DNA from: JBGTLU01 sp041743935
GTDB lineage: Bacteria > Bacteroidota > Bacteroidia > Sphingobacteriales > Sphingobacteriaceae
DNA: 51,876 nucleotides
NCBI GenBank assembly: GCA_041743935.1
Contig: JBGTLU010000022.1
Span: forward strand, 1-51,876
Direction: 5' to 3'
This document shows positions 9,621 through 17,634 of the stretch, piece after piece (positions within the stretch are counted from its first letter, which is position 1; the number at the start of each line of letters is the position of its first letter). Position numbers and translations under genes: made by a program. A model generated the notes under the pieces. It saw only the letters and a program-made list of their open reading frames with translations, did no database searches and was not told the origin of the DNA.

Positions 9621-9693
9621 AACGAATTCTTTTACATACTGCTTAAAAGTATGAAATTTGACGATTAAACTGTAAAAGGTATGGATTTAGTGT

Positions 9694-10578
9694 TTAAGAA
9701 ATGACAGCCGAAGCAGTAGGAATTTGCCTATCTACCTTCTTTACTAAGCCTTGCAGAACAGTACCCGGACCAACTTCGGTGAACGAATTTGCACCATCTG
9801 CCAACATGGCTTGAACTGTTTGTGTCCAACGCACCGGACCGGTTAATTGTGCAATTAAATTTGCTTTAATGGTTTCAGGGTTAGTGGTAGATTTAGCATT
9901 TATGTTTTGATAAATGGGACAAATTGGGGAATGAAATTCCGCTGCATTAATTGCAGCTTCTAATTCAATTCTTGCAGGTTCCATTAAAGGAGAATGAAAT
10001 GCGCCACCTACGTTTAGCACCAAGGCTCGCTTTGCGCCGGCTTCGGTAAGTTTTTGGCAAGCAATGTTAACTCCTTCAATACTACCAGAAATAACCAATT
10101 GGCCCGGACAATTATAATTTGCCGGTACCACAACTTCGTCAATAGACGCACAAATATCTTCAACTACATTATCTTCTAATCCTAAAATGGCTGCCATGGT
10201 AGAGGCTTGTAACTCACATGCTTTTTGCATAGCATTAGCACGAGCAATAACCAATTTAAACCCATCCGCAAAACTTAAAGAACCACTAGCAACTAAAGCA
10301 GAGAACTCACCCAGTGAATGTCCTGCAACCATATCTGGTTTAAAATCTTTACCTAAAACTTTGGCTAAAATAGTAGAGTGCAAAAAAATGGCAGGTTGGG
10401 TAACGTTGGTTTGTTTTAGATCTTCATCCGTACCAGCAAACATTAAGTCGGTTATTCTAAAACCAATTATTTCATTTGCTTTTTCAAATAGGTTTTTAGC
10501 TTCTGCCGATTGCTCGTATAGTTCTTTACCCATTCCTACAAATTGTGCGCCTTGGCCCGGAAAAACGTATGCTTTCAT
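9694..10578 (-). CDS. fabD: Malonyl-CoA:ACP transacylase
   Basis: 294 residues, normal for FabD. The nucleophile motif GHSLGE is at residues 86-91 (Ser88), and His195 in GGAFHSPLM is the catalytic histidine. The N-terminal FPGQGAQ motif and GPVRWTQTV near the C-terminus are also standard. It transfers malonyl groups from CoA to acyl carrier protein for fatty-acid synthesis in the cytoplasm. It stands apart from other fab genes here; the preceding folE is 90 bp upstream on the same strand, so it may have its own promoter (a 7-of-8 match to TAnnTTTG lies on the minus strand at 10606-10613). Confidence 0.97.
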   Translation of the reverse strand: MKAYVFPGQGAQFVGMGKELYEQSAEAKNLFEKANEIIGFRITDLMFAGTDEDLKQTNVTQPAIFLHSTILAKVLGKDFKPDMVAGHSLGEFSALVASGSLSFADGFKLVIARANAMQKACELQASTMAAILGLEDNVVEDICASIDEVVVPANYNCPGQLVISGSIEGVNIACQKLTEAGAKRALVLNVGGAFHSPLMEPARIELEAAINAAEFHSPICPIYQNINAKSTTNPETIKANLIAQLTGPVRWTQTVQAMLADGANSFTEVGPGTVLQGLVKKVDRQIPTASAVIS

Positions 10579-10668
10579 CGTGATTTAGATTTTTGGTTTA
10601 GGATCCGAAAATAAGGAAATAAGTATAGCACACCATGCATTATGATGAAGAAACTCATCAAATTTGTA

Positions 10669-11316
10669 TTAGGCCAAATCGGCAGTAATTAAGCGCATAA
10701 ACTCCGAGCGAGTTTTTTCGTTCACAAACTCTCCGGTAAAGGCAGATGTGGTAGTCACCGAGTTTTGTTTTTGGATGCCCCTCATGCTCATACATAAATG
10801 TTTACATTCTATAACTACAGCCACACCTGCAGGTTTTAGTGTTTCTTGAATGCAATCTCTAATTTCATTGGTTAATCGTTCTTGCACTTGTAAACGACGT
10901 GCATAAGCATCCACCACTCTGGGTATTTTGCTTAAACCCACAATGTGCCCGTTGGGAATGTAAGCCACATGGGCTTTACCAAAAAAAGGCAGTAAATGGT
11001 GCTCACACAAAGAGTAAAGTTCTATGTCTTTCACAATAACCATTTGGCTATACTCTTCTTTGAACATTGCAGATCGAAGTATTTCGGCAGGATTTAAATC
11101 GTAACCATGAGTTAAATATTGCAAAGCTTTGGCCACTCGTTCCGGGGTTTTTAACAAACCTTCGCGATTTGGGTCTTCGCCAATTTCCTTTAAAATATCG
11201 GTGTATCTGTCGGCAATGGTATGGATTTGTTTGGGGTTATACCGGTCTATTTTGGTGTAGCCATCCATCTCATTTTGCAACATCATTTCTTCGCTTGGAT
11301 CGTGTTCGTGTGCCAT
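10669..11316 (-). CDS. folE: GTP cyclohydrolase I
   Basis: 215 residues, type IA. Zinc ligands are Cys104 and His107 in SLCEHHLLPF and Cys175 in HLCMSMRG; the family block GLSKIPRVVDAYARRLQVQE (127-146) is intact. It converts GTP to dihydroneopterin triphosphate, the shared precursor of folate and, through QueD, of the queuosine 7-deazaguanine core. It follows queD on the same strand with a 21-bp gap, so the two probably form an operon feeding pterin intermediates to QueD. Confidence 0.97.
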   Translation of the reverse strand: MAHEHDPSEEMMLQNEMDGYTKIDRYNPKQIHTIADRYTDILKEIGEDPNREGLLKTPERVAKALQYLTHGYDLNPAEILRSAMFKEEYSQMVIVKDIELYSLCEHHLLPFFGKAHVAYIPNGHIVGLSKIPRVVDAYARRLQVQERLTNEIRDCIQETLKPAGVAVVIECKHLCMSMRGIQKQNSVTTTSAFTGEFVNEKTRSEFMRLITADLA

Positions 11317-11337
11317 GTAATATCTAATTAAACGATT

Positions 11338-11751
11338 TTAATCGCCGTAATAATCAACAAAATTATTTTCGGTTTCATACAACCTAATTTGGTGCAATTT
11401 GGCAGTTGTGATTTGAGGTTCTAATTCATTCCAAATAGCTATGGCCAAGTTCTCGGTAGATGTCATTTTACCTTTCATAAAATCCACATCCAAATTAATA
11501 TTCGAATGATCTAATTTATCGATAACGGTTTTTTTGATGATGGTACTAAGCGCTTTCAAATCGATAACATAACCGGTATCAGACATTGGTTCGCCTTTAA
11601 CGGTTACAAATAATTGATAGTTGTGCCCATGCCAATTTTTGTTGGCACATTTACCAAAAACACGTTCATTCTCCTCTTGTGTCCAATTCGGATTTTCGAG
11701 TTTGTGGGCAGCATTAAAGTGCTCTTTTCTGGTTACGTAAACTAAAGCCAT
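11338..11751 (-). CDS. queD: 6-carboxytetrahydropterin synthase / PTPS family
   Basis: 137 residues from the ATG at 11751. A longer frame reaches 11883 but its extra 44 residues lie antisense to the start of mqnB and match nothing in the family, so the short start is chosen. Zinc ligands His16 (HFNAAHKL), His41 and His43 (HGHNY), probable catalytic Cys35, and LDHSNIN are present. QueD makes 6-carboxy-5,6,7,8-tetrahydropterin from dihydroneopterin triphosphate, the FolE product encoded next door. A PTPS role in another pterin pathway is possible, since the rest of the queuosine pathway is not in this window. Confidence 0.9.
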   Translation of the reverse strand: MALVYVTRKEHFNAAHKLENPNWTQEENERVFGKCANKNWHGHNYQLFVTVKGEPMSDTGYVIDLKALSTIIKKTVIDKLDHSNINLDVDFMKGKMTSTENLAIAIWNELEPQITTAKLHQIRLYETENNFVDYYGD

Positions 11752-11790
11752 AATTAGGTGTTCAAATATCGTAATAAATACTAAATAGCC

Positions 11791-11798
11791 TACTTTTG
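11791..11798 (+). promoter_or_regulatory. Candidate -7 box for mqnB
   Basis: TACTTTTG matches the Bacteroidota -7 consensus TAnnTTTG and lies 5 bp before the mqnB ATG, which would give a nearly leaderless transcript. No convincing -33 TTTG element is seen. It sits in the 52-bp divergent gap between queD and mqnB. Confidence 0.4.
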
Positions 11799-11803
11799 TT
11801 TTG

Positions 11804-12427
11804 ATGAATGTATTATTAGTAGCCGCTACAACGCTAGAAGTTGAAAAAACTGTTACGTTATTTCCGAAAATTAAAACGCTCATTACCGGAGTTGGGGTAC
11901 CCGAAACCTTGTATGCGTTAAGTAAAGAACTATACCAAAATAACTACGACCTTATAATTAATGCAGGAATTGCCGGAACCTTTGATAAAAATATACCGCT
12001 TGGCTCGGTATTAGAAATTAATAAAGACCGTTTTGCAGATATTGGAGCACAAAACGGGGAAGACTTTTTAGATATTTTTGAGTTGAATTTAGCAAACGCC
12101 AATCAGTTTCCGTACGAAAATGGTTGGTTGGTAAACGAGTATATTTCTGGTCTTTTACCTTTATCTAGTGCTTTAACGGTAAATAAAGCACACGGAAATG
12201 CAAAGGAAATTGAATATATCCATCAGAAATATAAAGCTACTCTAGAAAGCATGGAGGGTGCTGCCATTTCTTTTGTATGTAAAATGGAAGGCATAAATTA
12301 TTTGCAATTTAGGTCGATTTCGAATGTAGTAGAAAAACGAAATCGTGGGGCTTGGAATATTCCCTTGGCAGTAGCCAATTTGAATGATTTTTTGGTGGAG
12401 TATTTTAAATCTATTCAAGCAAAATGA
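11804..12427 (+). CDS. mqnB: Futalosine hydrolase
   Basis: 207 residues from the ATG at 11804 (a TTG codon precedes it in frame). A nucleoside-phosphorylase-like hydrolase: VLLVAATTLEVE at the N-terminus, the nucleoside-binding loop INAGIAGTF (near residue 50), and LESMEGAAISFVC (near 150), where the Glu-Ser-Met-Glu motif contacts the ribose. It hydrolyses futalosine to dehypoxanthine futalosine in menaquinone synthesis. mqnD follows 166 bp downstream on the same strand, supporting the futalosine assignment over MTA/SAH nucleosidase. Confidence 0.92.
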   Translation: MNVLLVAATTLEVEKTVTLFPKIKTLITGVGVPETLYALSKELYQNNYDLIINAGIAGTFDKNIPLGSVLEINKDRFADIGAQNGEDFLDIFELNLANANQFPYENGWLVNEYISGLLPLSSALTVNKAHGNAKEIEYIHQKYKATLESMEGAAISFVCKMEGINYLQFRSISNVVEKRNRGAWNIPLAVANLNDFLVEYFKSIQAK

Positions 12428-12451
12428 ACTGTTTTTAAACCCATTTTGGTC

Positions 12452-12472
12452 ACCCTGAAATTTTTTCAGGGT
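12452..12472. repeat. 9-bp perfect hairpin, REP-like, between mqnB and mqnD
   Basis: ACCCTGAAA and TTTCAGGGT enclose a 3-bp loop. No T-run follows on either strand, so it is a poor intrinsic terminator and more like the dispersed palindromic repeats of Bacteroidota intergenic DNA. A second, imperfect palindrome follows (GCCGAAACAT near 12504, ATGTTCTGC near 12530). Confidence 0.5.
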
Positions 12473-12593
12473 CTCTATGTGTTACTAACGTGGCTTTGAG
12501 AGATGCCGAAACATACCTGATTGCATAGGCATGTTCTGCAAGATTAATAAGTAATTAAATGAAGATAATATTAAACTTCAATAATTTATATAA

Positions 12594-13427
12594 ATGCCCA
12601 ATAAACTAAGTCTTGGATTTTCGCCCTGCCCCAACGATACATTTATTTTTGATGCACTTATTCATCATAAAATTGATACCGAAGGATTGGATTTTGAAGT
12701 TCATTTTGATGACGTAGAAACGCTAAATCGTAAAGCTTTTAATGCTGAATTAGACATTACAAAACTTAGTTTTCATGCCTTTGCCTATGTTTTAGATTCT
12801 TATGTATTACTTAATGCTGGTAGTGCTTTAGGTTTTGGAGTTGGTCCGTTACTCATAGCAAATAAACCCTATACTTCCTCAGAAATATCCTCTCTAATCA
12901 TAGGAATACCAGGTAAATATACTACTGCAAATTTTTTGTTATCTCTTGCTTTCCCGGATGCAAAAAATACCGTGGAAATGGTTTTCTCAGAGATTGAAAC
13001 TTCCCTACAAAAAAGTGAAATAGATGCCGGACTAATTATTCATGAAAATCGTTTTACATACGAACAAAGAGGATTTACAAAATTGATAGACCTAGGCGAT
13101 TGGTGGGAGCAAACTACGGCTTCGGCCATACCATTGGGTGGCATTATGATAAAACGCAACATCGACCAAAAAACAAAAGAAAAAGTGAACAGACTAATTA
13201 GAAAGAGTGTAGAGTTTGCCTTTAAGAACCCAAATTCAGGATTGGATTTCATTCGTTCACATGCTCAGGAAATGAGCGAAGAAGTGATGTATAAACACAT
13301 CGAATTGTATGTAAATAAATATTCTTTAGATTTGGGCACGGAGGGTAAAAAAGCAGTAGAAACTTTGTTTAAAAAGGCCACAGAAGTGGGAATTATTGCT
13401 AAAAATCATCCTGCCTTATTTTTATAA
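12594..13427 (+). CDS. mqnD: 1,4-dihydroxy-6-naphthoate synthase
   Basis: 277 residues of the periplasmic-binding-protein fold used by MqnD. The N-terminus LGFSPCPNDTFIFDALIH carries the family's Ser-Pro-Cys-Pro-Asn-Asp loop, with TKLSFHAFAYV and ASAIPLGGIMIKR further on. It converts cyclic dehypoxanthine futalosine to 1,4-dihydroxy-6-naphthoate in the futalosine menaquinone route. mqnB is upstream; mqnA, mqnC and mqnE are not in the window. The next gene starts one base after its stop codon, so both are probably on one transcript. Confidence 0.95.
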   Translation: MPNKLSLGFSPCPNDTFIFDALIHHKIDTEGLDFEVHFDDVETLNRKAFNAELDITKLSFHAFAYVLDSYVLLNAGSALGFGVGPLLIANKPYTSSEISSLIIGIPGKYTTANFLLSLAFPDAKNTVEMVFSEIETSLQKSEIDAGLIIHENRFTYEQRGFTKLIDLGDWWEQTTASAIPLGGIMIKRNIDQKTKEKVNRLIRKSVEFAFKNPNSGLDFIRSHAQEMSEEVMYKHIELYVNKYSLDLGTEGKKAVETLFKKATEVGIIAKNHPALFL

Positions 13428-13428
13428 A

Positions 13429-14394
13429 ATGATTGTAATTACAGGTGCAGCCGGTTTTATTGGTAGTTGTTTGGTACAAAAACTAAACGATGAAGGATTT
13501 TTTGATTTGATTTTGGTGGATGATTTCTCCAACCCAGAAAAAAATAAAAATTTTGAAGGTAAACGATTCACAAAAAAAGTCCATCGAGATGAATTTTTAC
13601 CTTGGCTACGCGATAATCAGCTTTTGGTTGATTTTATATTTCACATTGGTGCCCGAACAGATACCACAGAAATGGATGTAGATTTATTTAATCGATTAAA
13701 CCTACATTATACCCAAGAAATCTGGAAAATTTGTGTTGAGTTTGGATTGCCATTGGTGTATGCTTCGTCTGCAGCTACCTATGGTTTAGGTGAATTTGGT
13801 TACGATGATGAGCACGCCAATATCCCCAATTTAAAACCACTTAACCCATACGGAGATTCTAAAAACGACTTAGATAAGTGGGCTTTGGCTCAAGAAAAAA
13901 AGCCGTACTTCTGGGCCGGATTAAAGTTTTTTAATGTTTACGGGCCCAATGAATACCACAAAGGTAGGATGGCATCGGTCATATTTCATGCCTACAAACA
14001 AATTCACACAAACGGAAGCATGAAACTTTTCAAATCGCATCACCCCAATTTTAAAGATGGCGAACAAATGCGCGATTTTGTATATGTGAAAGATGTGGTG
14101 AGTGTATTATACTTTTTAATGCACCATCGAAAAAATGCTGGAATTTACAATTTAGGAAGTGGCAAAGCAAGAACTTTTCTGGATTTAGCTCATGCAACAT
14201 TCGCAGCCATCGACATAAAACCAACCATTACTTTTGTTGATACTCCTGCCGATATACGAGATAAATACCAATATTTTACCGAAGCAAACATGGCAAAATT
14301 ACAATCGATTGGCTATGATTTGCCGTTCCATTCATTGGAAGAAGGAGTTAGTGATTACGTGAAGAATTACCTATTGAAGAAGAAATATTATTGA
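13429..14394 (+). CDS. hldD: ADP-L-glycero-D-manno-heptose 6-epimerase
   Basis: 321 residues from the ATG at 13429; an in-frame start at 13396 lies inside mqnD and adds residues absent from the family. Extended SDR: GAAGFIG at residues 6-12, catalytic Tyr141 and Lys145 in YGDSK, GARTDTTEMD near 75-84, and FFNVYGPNEYHKG. It epimerises ADP-D-glycero-D-manno-heptose for the LPS inner core, using bound NADP+. One base separates it from mqnD. Its end overlaps the convergent permease gene by 7 bp. Confidence 0.93.
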   Translation: MIVITGAAGFIGSCLVQKLNDEGFFDLILVDDFSNPEKNKNFEGKRFTKKVHRDEFLPWLRDNQLLVDFIFHIGARTDTTEMDVDLFNRLNLHYTQEIWKICVEFGLPLVYASSAATYGLGEFGYDDEHANIPNLKPLNPYGDSKNDLDKWALAQEKKPYFWAGLKFFNVYGPNEYHKGRMASVIFHAYKQIHTNGSMKLFKSHHPNFKDGEQMRDFVYVKDVVSVLYFLMHHRKNAGIYNLGSGKARTFLDLAHATFAAIDIKPTITFVDTPADIRDKYQYFTEANMAKLQSIGYDLPFHSLEEGVSDYVKNYLLKKKYY

Positions 14395-15629
14395 ACCGTA
14401 AGTTGTTCTTTAATAGTCCCCGAATTTTTAACGCTCAAATTTGCAGATAACCAACTTGCAATAAAAGATATAACCAAAACGGTGGTAAATACCAATACGA
14501 AATCGGTCCACTTCATTATCATCGGATAGGCAGTTATAGTTAGAGACTCGGCGCCACTAATGGTTATAAAGCCATATTTAATTTGAAGTAGGCAGAAAAC
14601 AGCTCCAAAGAACAAACCACTTAATGCTCCTATCATTGAAATCATCATGCCTTCCAATAAAAATATTCTTTTTATTAACGAGTGATCGGCTCCCATGCCA
14701 ATTAAAATGGCAATGTCTTTCTTCTTGTCTATAACCAACATGGTTAATGATCCTATGATGTTACATATGGCAATGATGAGCACAAAAGTGAGAATAAAAT
14801 ACACAGCCCATTTTTCGGAGTTTAGTATTTTATACAGAAGTTCATCTTGCTCATAACGGTTTTTTATGATGTAAGAATTACCTAAAGTTTGCATGTTAGA
14901 TTTTTTAAAGACCACATGATTTTCTTCGTTTTTTAGAGTTATTTCTATGGAAGAAATTTTTTGTTCCTCATCCAACAGATTTCGGGCAAAACGAATGGGT
15001 GCCAGCACATAAGTATCATCAAACTCTTGCTGTACTTGAAAAATACCGGAAGCATACACTTCATCCTGATTAAACTCATCGGCTGGATTAATACTAATTC
15101 GGGCACTTTTCTTTGGTGCAAAAAACAAAATAGGTTCATAAGCAGTATCTACAAATACTCCTAAGCGATAGGCAACTCCACTGCCTAATACAGCAAAATA
15201 TTGTTCGCCAACACGTAACACGTTTCTCCCTTGGGTAATGGCAGAATCTAAAGAACCCATGGTTTCATACTCTTCGCTCATGCCTTTTAATGTGGCAATC
15301 ACCTGATTTTCATTATATCGGAGCAAAACTTTGTCTTCTAATACAAAAACTGCGTGTTTTATTAAATCAGATTTTAATACGGTTTGAATTTCGATTTGAT
15401 TGGGATCAAATGTTTTACCTATTGTACTTTCAATCTTAATATCCGGAGAAAATTTATTGTAGAGGGAAACTACCAGCCCTTCGAACCCATTAAAAACTGA
15501 TAAAATGATAACCAAAGCTGCCGTTCCAATAAATACACCTAGGGTAGATATACCCGATATAATATTGATGGCATTGGTAGATTTTTTTGCAAACAAATAC
15601 CTTTTAGCTATGAAAAAGGCTAATTTCAT
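14388..15629 (-). CDS. LolC/E-like ABC transporter permease (FtsX domain)
   Basis: 413 residues. The N-terminus IAKRYLFAKKSTNAINIISG with a TM at about 29-50 is the standard MacB/LolE-type start. A periplasmic core domain follows (about 50-270), then three C-terminal TM helices of the FtsX fold (near 278-300, 325-350 and 375-395). LolC/E permeases use ATP hydrolysis by LolD to release lipoproteins from the inner membrane; no LolD is adjacent, so lipoprotein export is inferred by homology. The start ATG overlaps the MBL gene's stop (ATGA), showing translational coupling. Confidence 0.88.
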   Translation of the reverse strand: MKLAFFIAKRYLFAKKSTNAINIISGISTLGVFIGTAALVIILSVFNGFEGLVVSLYNKFSPDIKIESTIGKTFDPNQIEIQTVLKSDLIKHAVFVLEDKVLLRYNENQVIATLKGMSEEYETMGSLDSAITQGRNVLRVGEQYFAVLGSGVAYRLGVFVDTAYEPILFFAPKKSARISINPADEFNQDEVYASGIFQVQQEFDDTYVLAPIRFARNLLDEEQKISSIEITLKNEENHVVFKKSNMQTLGNSYIIKNRYEQDELLYKILNSEKWAVYFILTFVLIIAICNIIGSLTMLVIDKKKDIAILIGMGADHSLIKRIFLLEGMMISMIGALSGLFFGAVFCLLQIKYGFITISGAESLTITAYPMIMKWTDFVLVFTTVLVISFIASWLSANLSVKNSGTIKEQLTVQ

Positions 15630-16264
15630 TTGAAAAACGGATTGTTATTTTTCTCCCATCCAATGTTAGTTTCCAGACCGTGCCCCGGATAAACAACCAC
15701 TTCATCCGGAAGTGTGAAAAGTTGCGTGCGAATGCTGTGTATCAAAGTGTCGTAATCGCCACCGGGTAAATCTGTTCTACCAATACTTCCTTGAAATAAG
15801 GCATCGCCACCAATTAAAAAATTTTGTTTTGGATGATAAAAACAAATGCTACCGGGCGAATGACCTGGAGTTAATAAAATTGAAAATTCCTCTTCCCCTA
15901 AAAAAAGTTTATCTCCTGCTTCCAGGAACTTTTCGGGTGCCGGAGAAACTTCATATTGCATCCCAAACATGGGGGCATAACCCGGAATAGAGTCTAAAAC
16001 CGGAATTTCATTTTTATGGATAATGGGTTTTAATCCATAGTTATCCCAAACAAACTTATTGCCCAACACATGGTCTATGTGGCAATGTGTATTCAATAAG
16101 TAAATTGGATTTAGTTGCTTAAGAGTAATGTAATTTTTCAATTCATTTTGTTCGCTGGCCGTGTAACAACCCGGGTCAATGATAATGCAATCGTTGTTTT
16201 GGTTAGATAAAACAAAAGTGTTTTCCTGATAGGGATTAAAAGTAAAGGTGTGAATGGTAATCAT
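15626..16264 (-). CDS. MBL-fold metallo-hydrolase (glyoxalase II-like)
   Basis: 212 residues. Metal site HCHIDH at residues 60-65 (HxHxDH), GHSPGSICFY as the third histidine region, then GGDALFQGSIGRTDLPGG and YPGHG: the full set of the YcbL/GloB-type hydrolase family. It probably hydrolyses a thioester such as an S-acyl-thiol in the cytoplasm; the true substrate is unknown. It overlaps the permease gene downstream by 4 bp and follows gldD by 24 bp, so aroE-gldD-MBL-permease form one operon. Confidence 0.9.
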   Translation of the reverse strand: MITIHTFTFNPYQENTFVLSNQNNDCIIIDPGCYTASEQNELKNYITLKQLNPIYLLNTHCHIDHVLGNKFVWDNYGLKPIIHKNEIPVLDSIPGYAPMFGMQYEVSPAPEKFLEAGDKLFLGEEEFSILLTPGHSPGSICFYHPKQNFLIGGDALFQGSIGRTDLPGGDYDTLIHSIRTQLFTLPDEVVVYPGHGLETNIGWEKNNNPFFK

Positions 16265-16288
16265 GATACAAAGAAAGTGTTTAATTTA

Positions 16289-16855
16289 TCATTTATTTTT
16301 CCACTGAATAGTATTAATTAAATGTTCAACATCTTTATTTATGTACTCTAAAACAGGTCGTATAGAATCTATGTTGGGTTCTGAATTAAAATAAAGTGCA
16401 GCTCGCAAAAAATGATTGGTGCTATCGGTTAAGTAAAACTGCAAAGAAGAAGCGGTATTTCCACCAATAAAATACACTTTACCAAATACATTAACTTTCT
16501 CATTGTTTACCAAAACCTCGTTTATAGAACTTGCCTTTACAGAGTGTTTGAAAACCAATGCTCTGCTATCTTCACTAAGCTCGGCAAGTGTATTTTGGTT
16601 ATTCAAGGAAAAATAACTTAAAAATAGTGTAGCATTAAATGGCTCAAAATGAATATTTTGCCAACAATCGTTGGATTCTTTTGCAATTTGAGCATAATCG
16701 GGCACTTCAAATTCAAAAGGACAATTATCTGAAAAAACAATGTAATTTTTGTCGGGGAAATTTATTTTGGGATACGCTTTTGGTTTAGGAACATAACTTT
16801 GTGTGCAAGATTGCATCACTACTATCGACACTAAAAAAAACAATAATTTTATCAT
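16289..16855 (-). CDS. gldD: Gliding motility lipoprotein GldD
   Basis: 188 residues from the ATG at 16855, which forms an ATGA overlap with the aroE stop; a start 18 bp upstream is possible but adds residues before the signal. Lipoprotein signal ending VVMQSC (Cys17). The body is recognisable as GldD: YVPKPKAYPKI, CPFEFEVPDYA, DCWQNIHFEPF, and GGNTASSLQFYLTDSTNHF near residue 135-150. GldD is an outer-envelope lipoprotein needed for gliding and T9SS function in Flavobacterium. No other gld, spr or por gene is present here. Confidence 0.93.
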   Translation of the reverse strand: MIKLLFFLVSIVVMQSCTQSYVPKPKAYPKINFPDKNYIVFSDNCPFEFEVPDYAQIAKESNDCWQNIHFEPFNATLFLSYFSLNNQNTLAELSEDSRALVFKHSVKASSINEVLVNNEKVNVFGKVYFIGGNTASSLQFYLTDSTNHFLRAALYFNSEPNIDSIRPVLEYINKDVEHLINTIQWKNK

Positions 16856-17583
16856 GTGTTCCAGATTCGCCAAGCTTCTTCGGCTTGTAAATAAAGCATT
16901 TCTAAGCCATTTTTAACGTTTGCCCCTTTTTCTATCCCTCGTTTTAAAAATTCGGTTTGCTCCGGATTATAAACTAAATCATAGAGTAAATGTTGTTTAC
17001 CGATGTATTGATAAGGTATATTAGGTAATTCGTTAATATTAGGAAAAGTACCTGTTGGAGTACAATTAATGATTACTCTGTGATGATGAATGATTTCTTC
17101 TGTTAAATCATTGTACAAAAATTGATTTTTATCTGGTGTTCTCGAAACCAGAATATATTCCAATCCTAATTTCTTTAAAACGTAAATAATCGCTTTTGCT
17201 GCACCGCCTGTACCCAAAATCAACGCATTTTGGTGATGACTTTTTAGCAATGGTTTAATCGAATTTTCGAAACCAAAAACATCTGTATTGTATCCAATTA
17301 ATTTATTTGGTTGGATTTGAATGGTGTTTACAGCGCCTACTGCTTGTGCAGTTTCATCTAATTCATCTAAAAAAGAAAGAATATTTTGTTTATGAGGGAT
17401 AGTAACATTTAAGCCTCGCAATTGAGGATTTTCTGTTATAAATTCTTTAAATTTATGGAGAGTAGGAAGTTCAAAATTTTCGTAATGACAATCGTTTAAC
17501 CCTTCATTTGCAAATTTCTCTGAAAAATATTTTTTCGAAAACGAGTGTTTTAACGGAAAGCCAATTAAGCCAAATTTTTTCAT
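16852..17583 (-). CDS. aroE: Shikimate dehydrogenase
   Basis: 243 residues, the compact Bacteroidota length. Shikimate-binding motifs GFPLKHSFSKKYF (about 8-20) and GLNVTIPHKQ (about 57-66), with the catalytic Lys in PHK; Rossmann motif GTGGAAKAI near 123-131; C-terminal GLEMLYLQAEEAW. It reduces 3-dehydroshikimate with NADPH in aromatic amino-acid synthesis. It is first in a run with gldD (ATGA overlap), the MBL hydrolase and the permease. Confidence 0.95.
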   Translation of the reverse strand: MKKFGLIGFPLKHSFSKKYFSEKFANEGLNDCHYENFELPTLHKFKEFITENPQLRGLNVTIPHKQNILSFLDELDETAQAVGAVNTIQIQPNKLIGYNTDVFGFENSIKPLLKSHHQNALILGTGGAAKAIIYVLKKLGLEYILVSRTPDKNQFLYNDLTEEIIHHHRVIINCTPTGTFPNINELPNIPYQYIGKQHLLYDLVYNPEQTEFLKRGIEKGANVKNGLEMLYLQAEEAWRIWNT

Positions 17584-17596
17584 TAATTTTTAATTT

Positions 17597-17626
17597 CCTT
17601 GCCACGGATTTAAAACCGTGGCAAGG
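17597..17626. repeat. 11-bp perfect hairpin between comA and aroE
   Basis: CCTTGCCACGG and CCGTGGCAAGG flank an 8-base A/T loop. It lies in the 51-bp gap after the comA stop and before aroE. On the minus strand no T-run follows it, so it is not a classical intrinsic terminator, though it could attenuate or protect an mRNA end. The palindrome is seen directly; its role is open. Confidence 0.6.
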
Positions 17627-17634
17627 AATATGTA

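Noticed and set aside
10187..10588. 133-codon frame antisense to fabD
   Set aside because: It lies wholly over the fabD active-site region and encodes no familiar motif.
11752..11883. 44-residue N-terminal extension of queD
   Set aside because: It is antisense to the mqnB start, includes no family sequence, and the ATG at 11751 gives the normal PTPS N-terminus.
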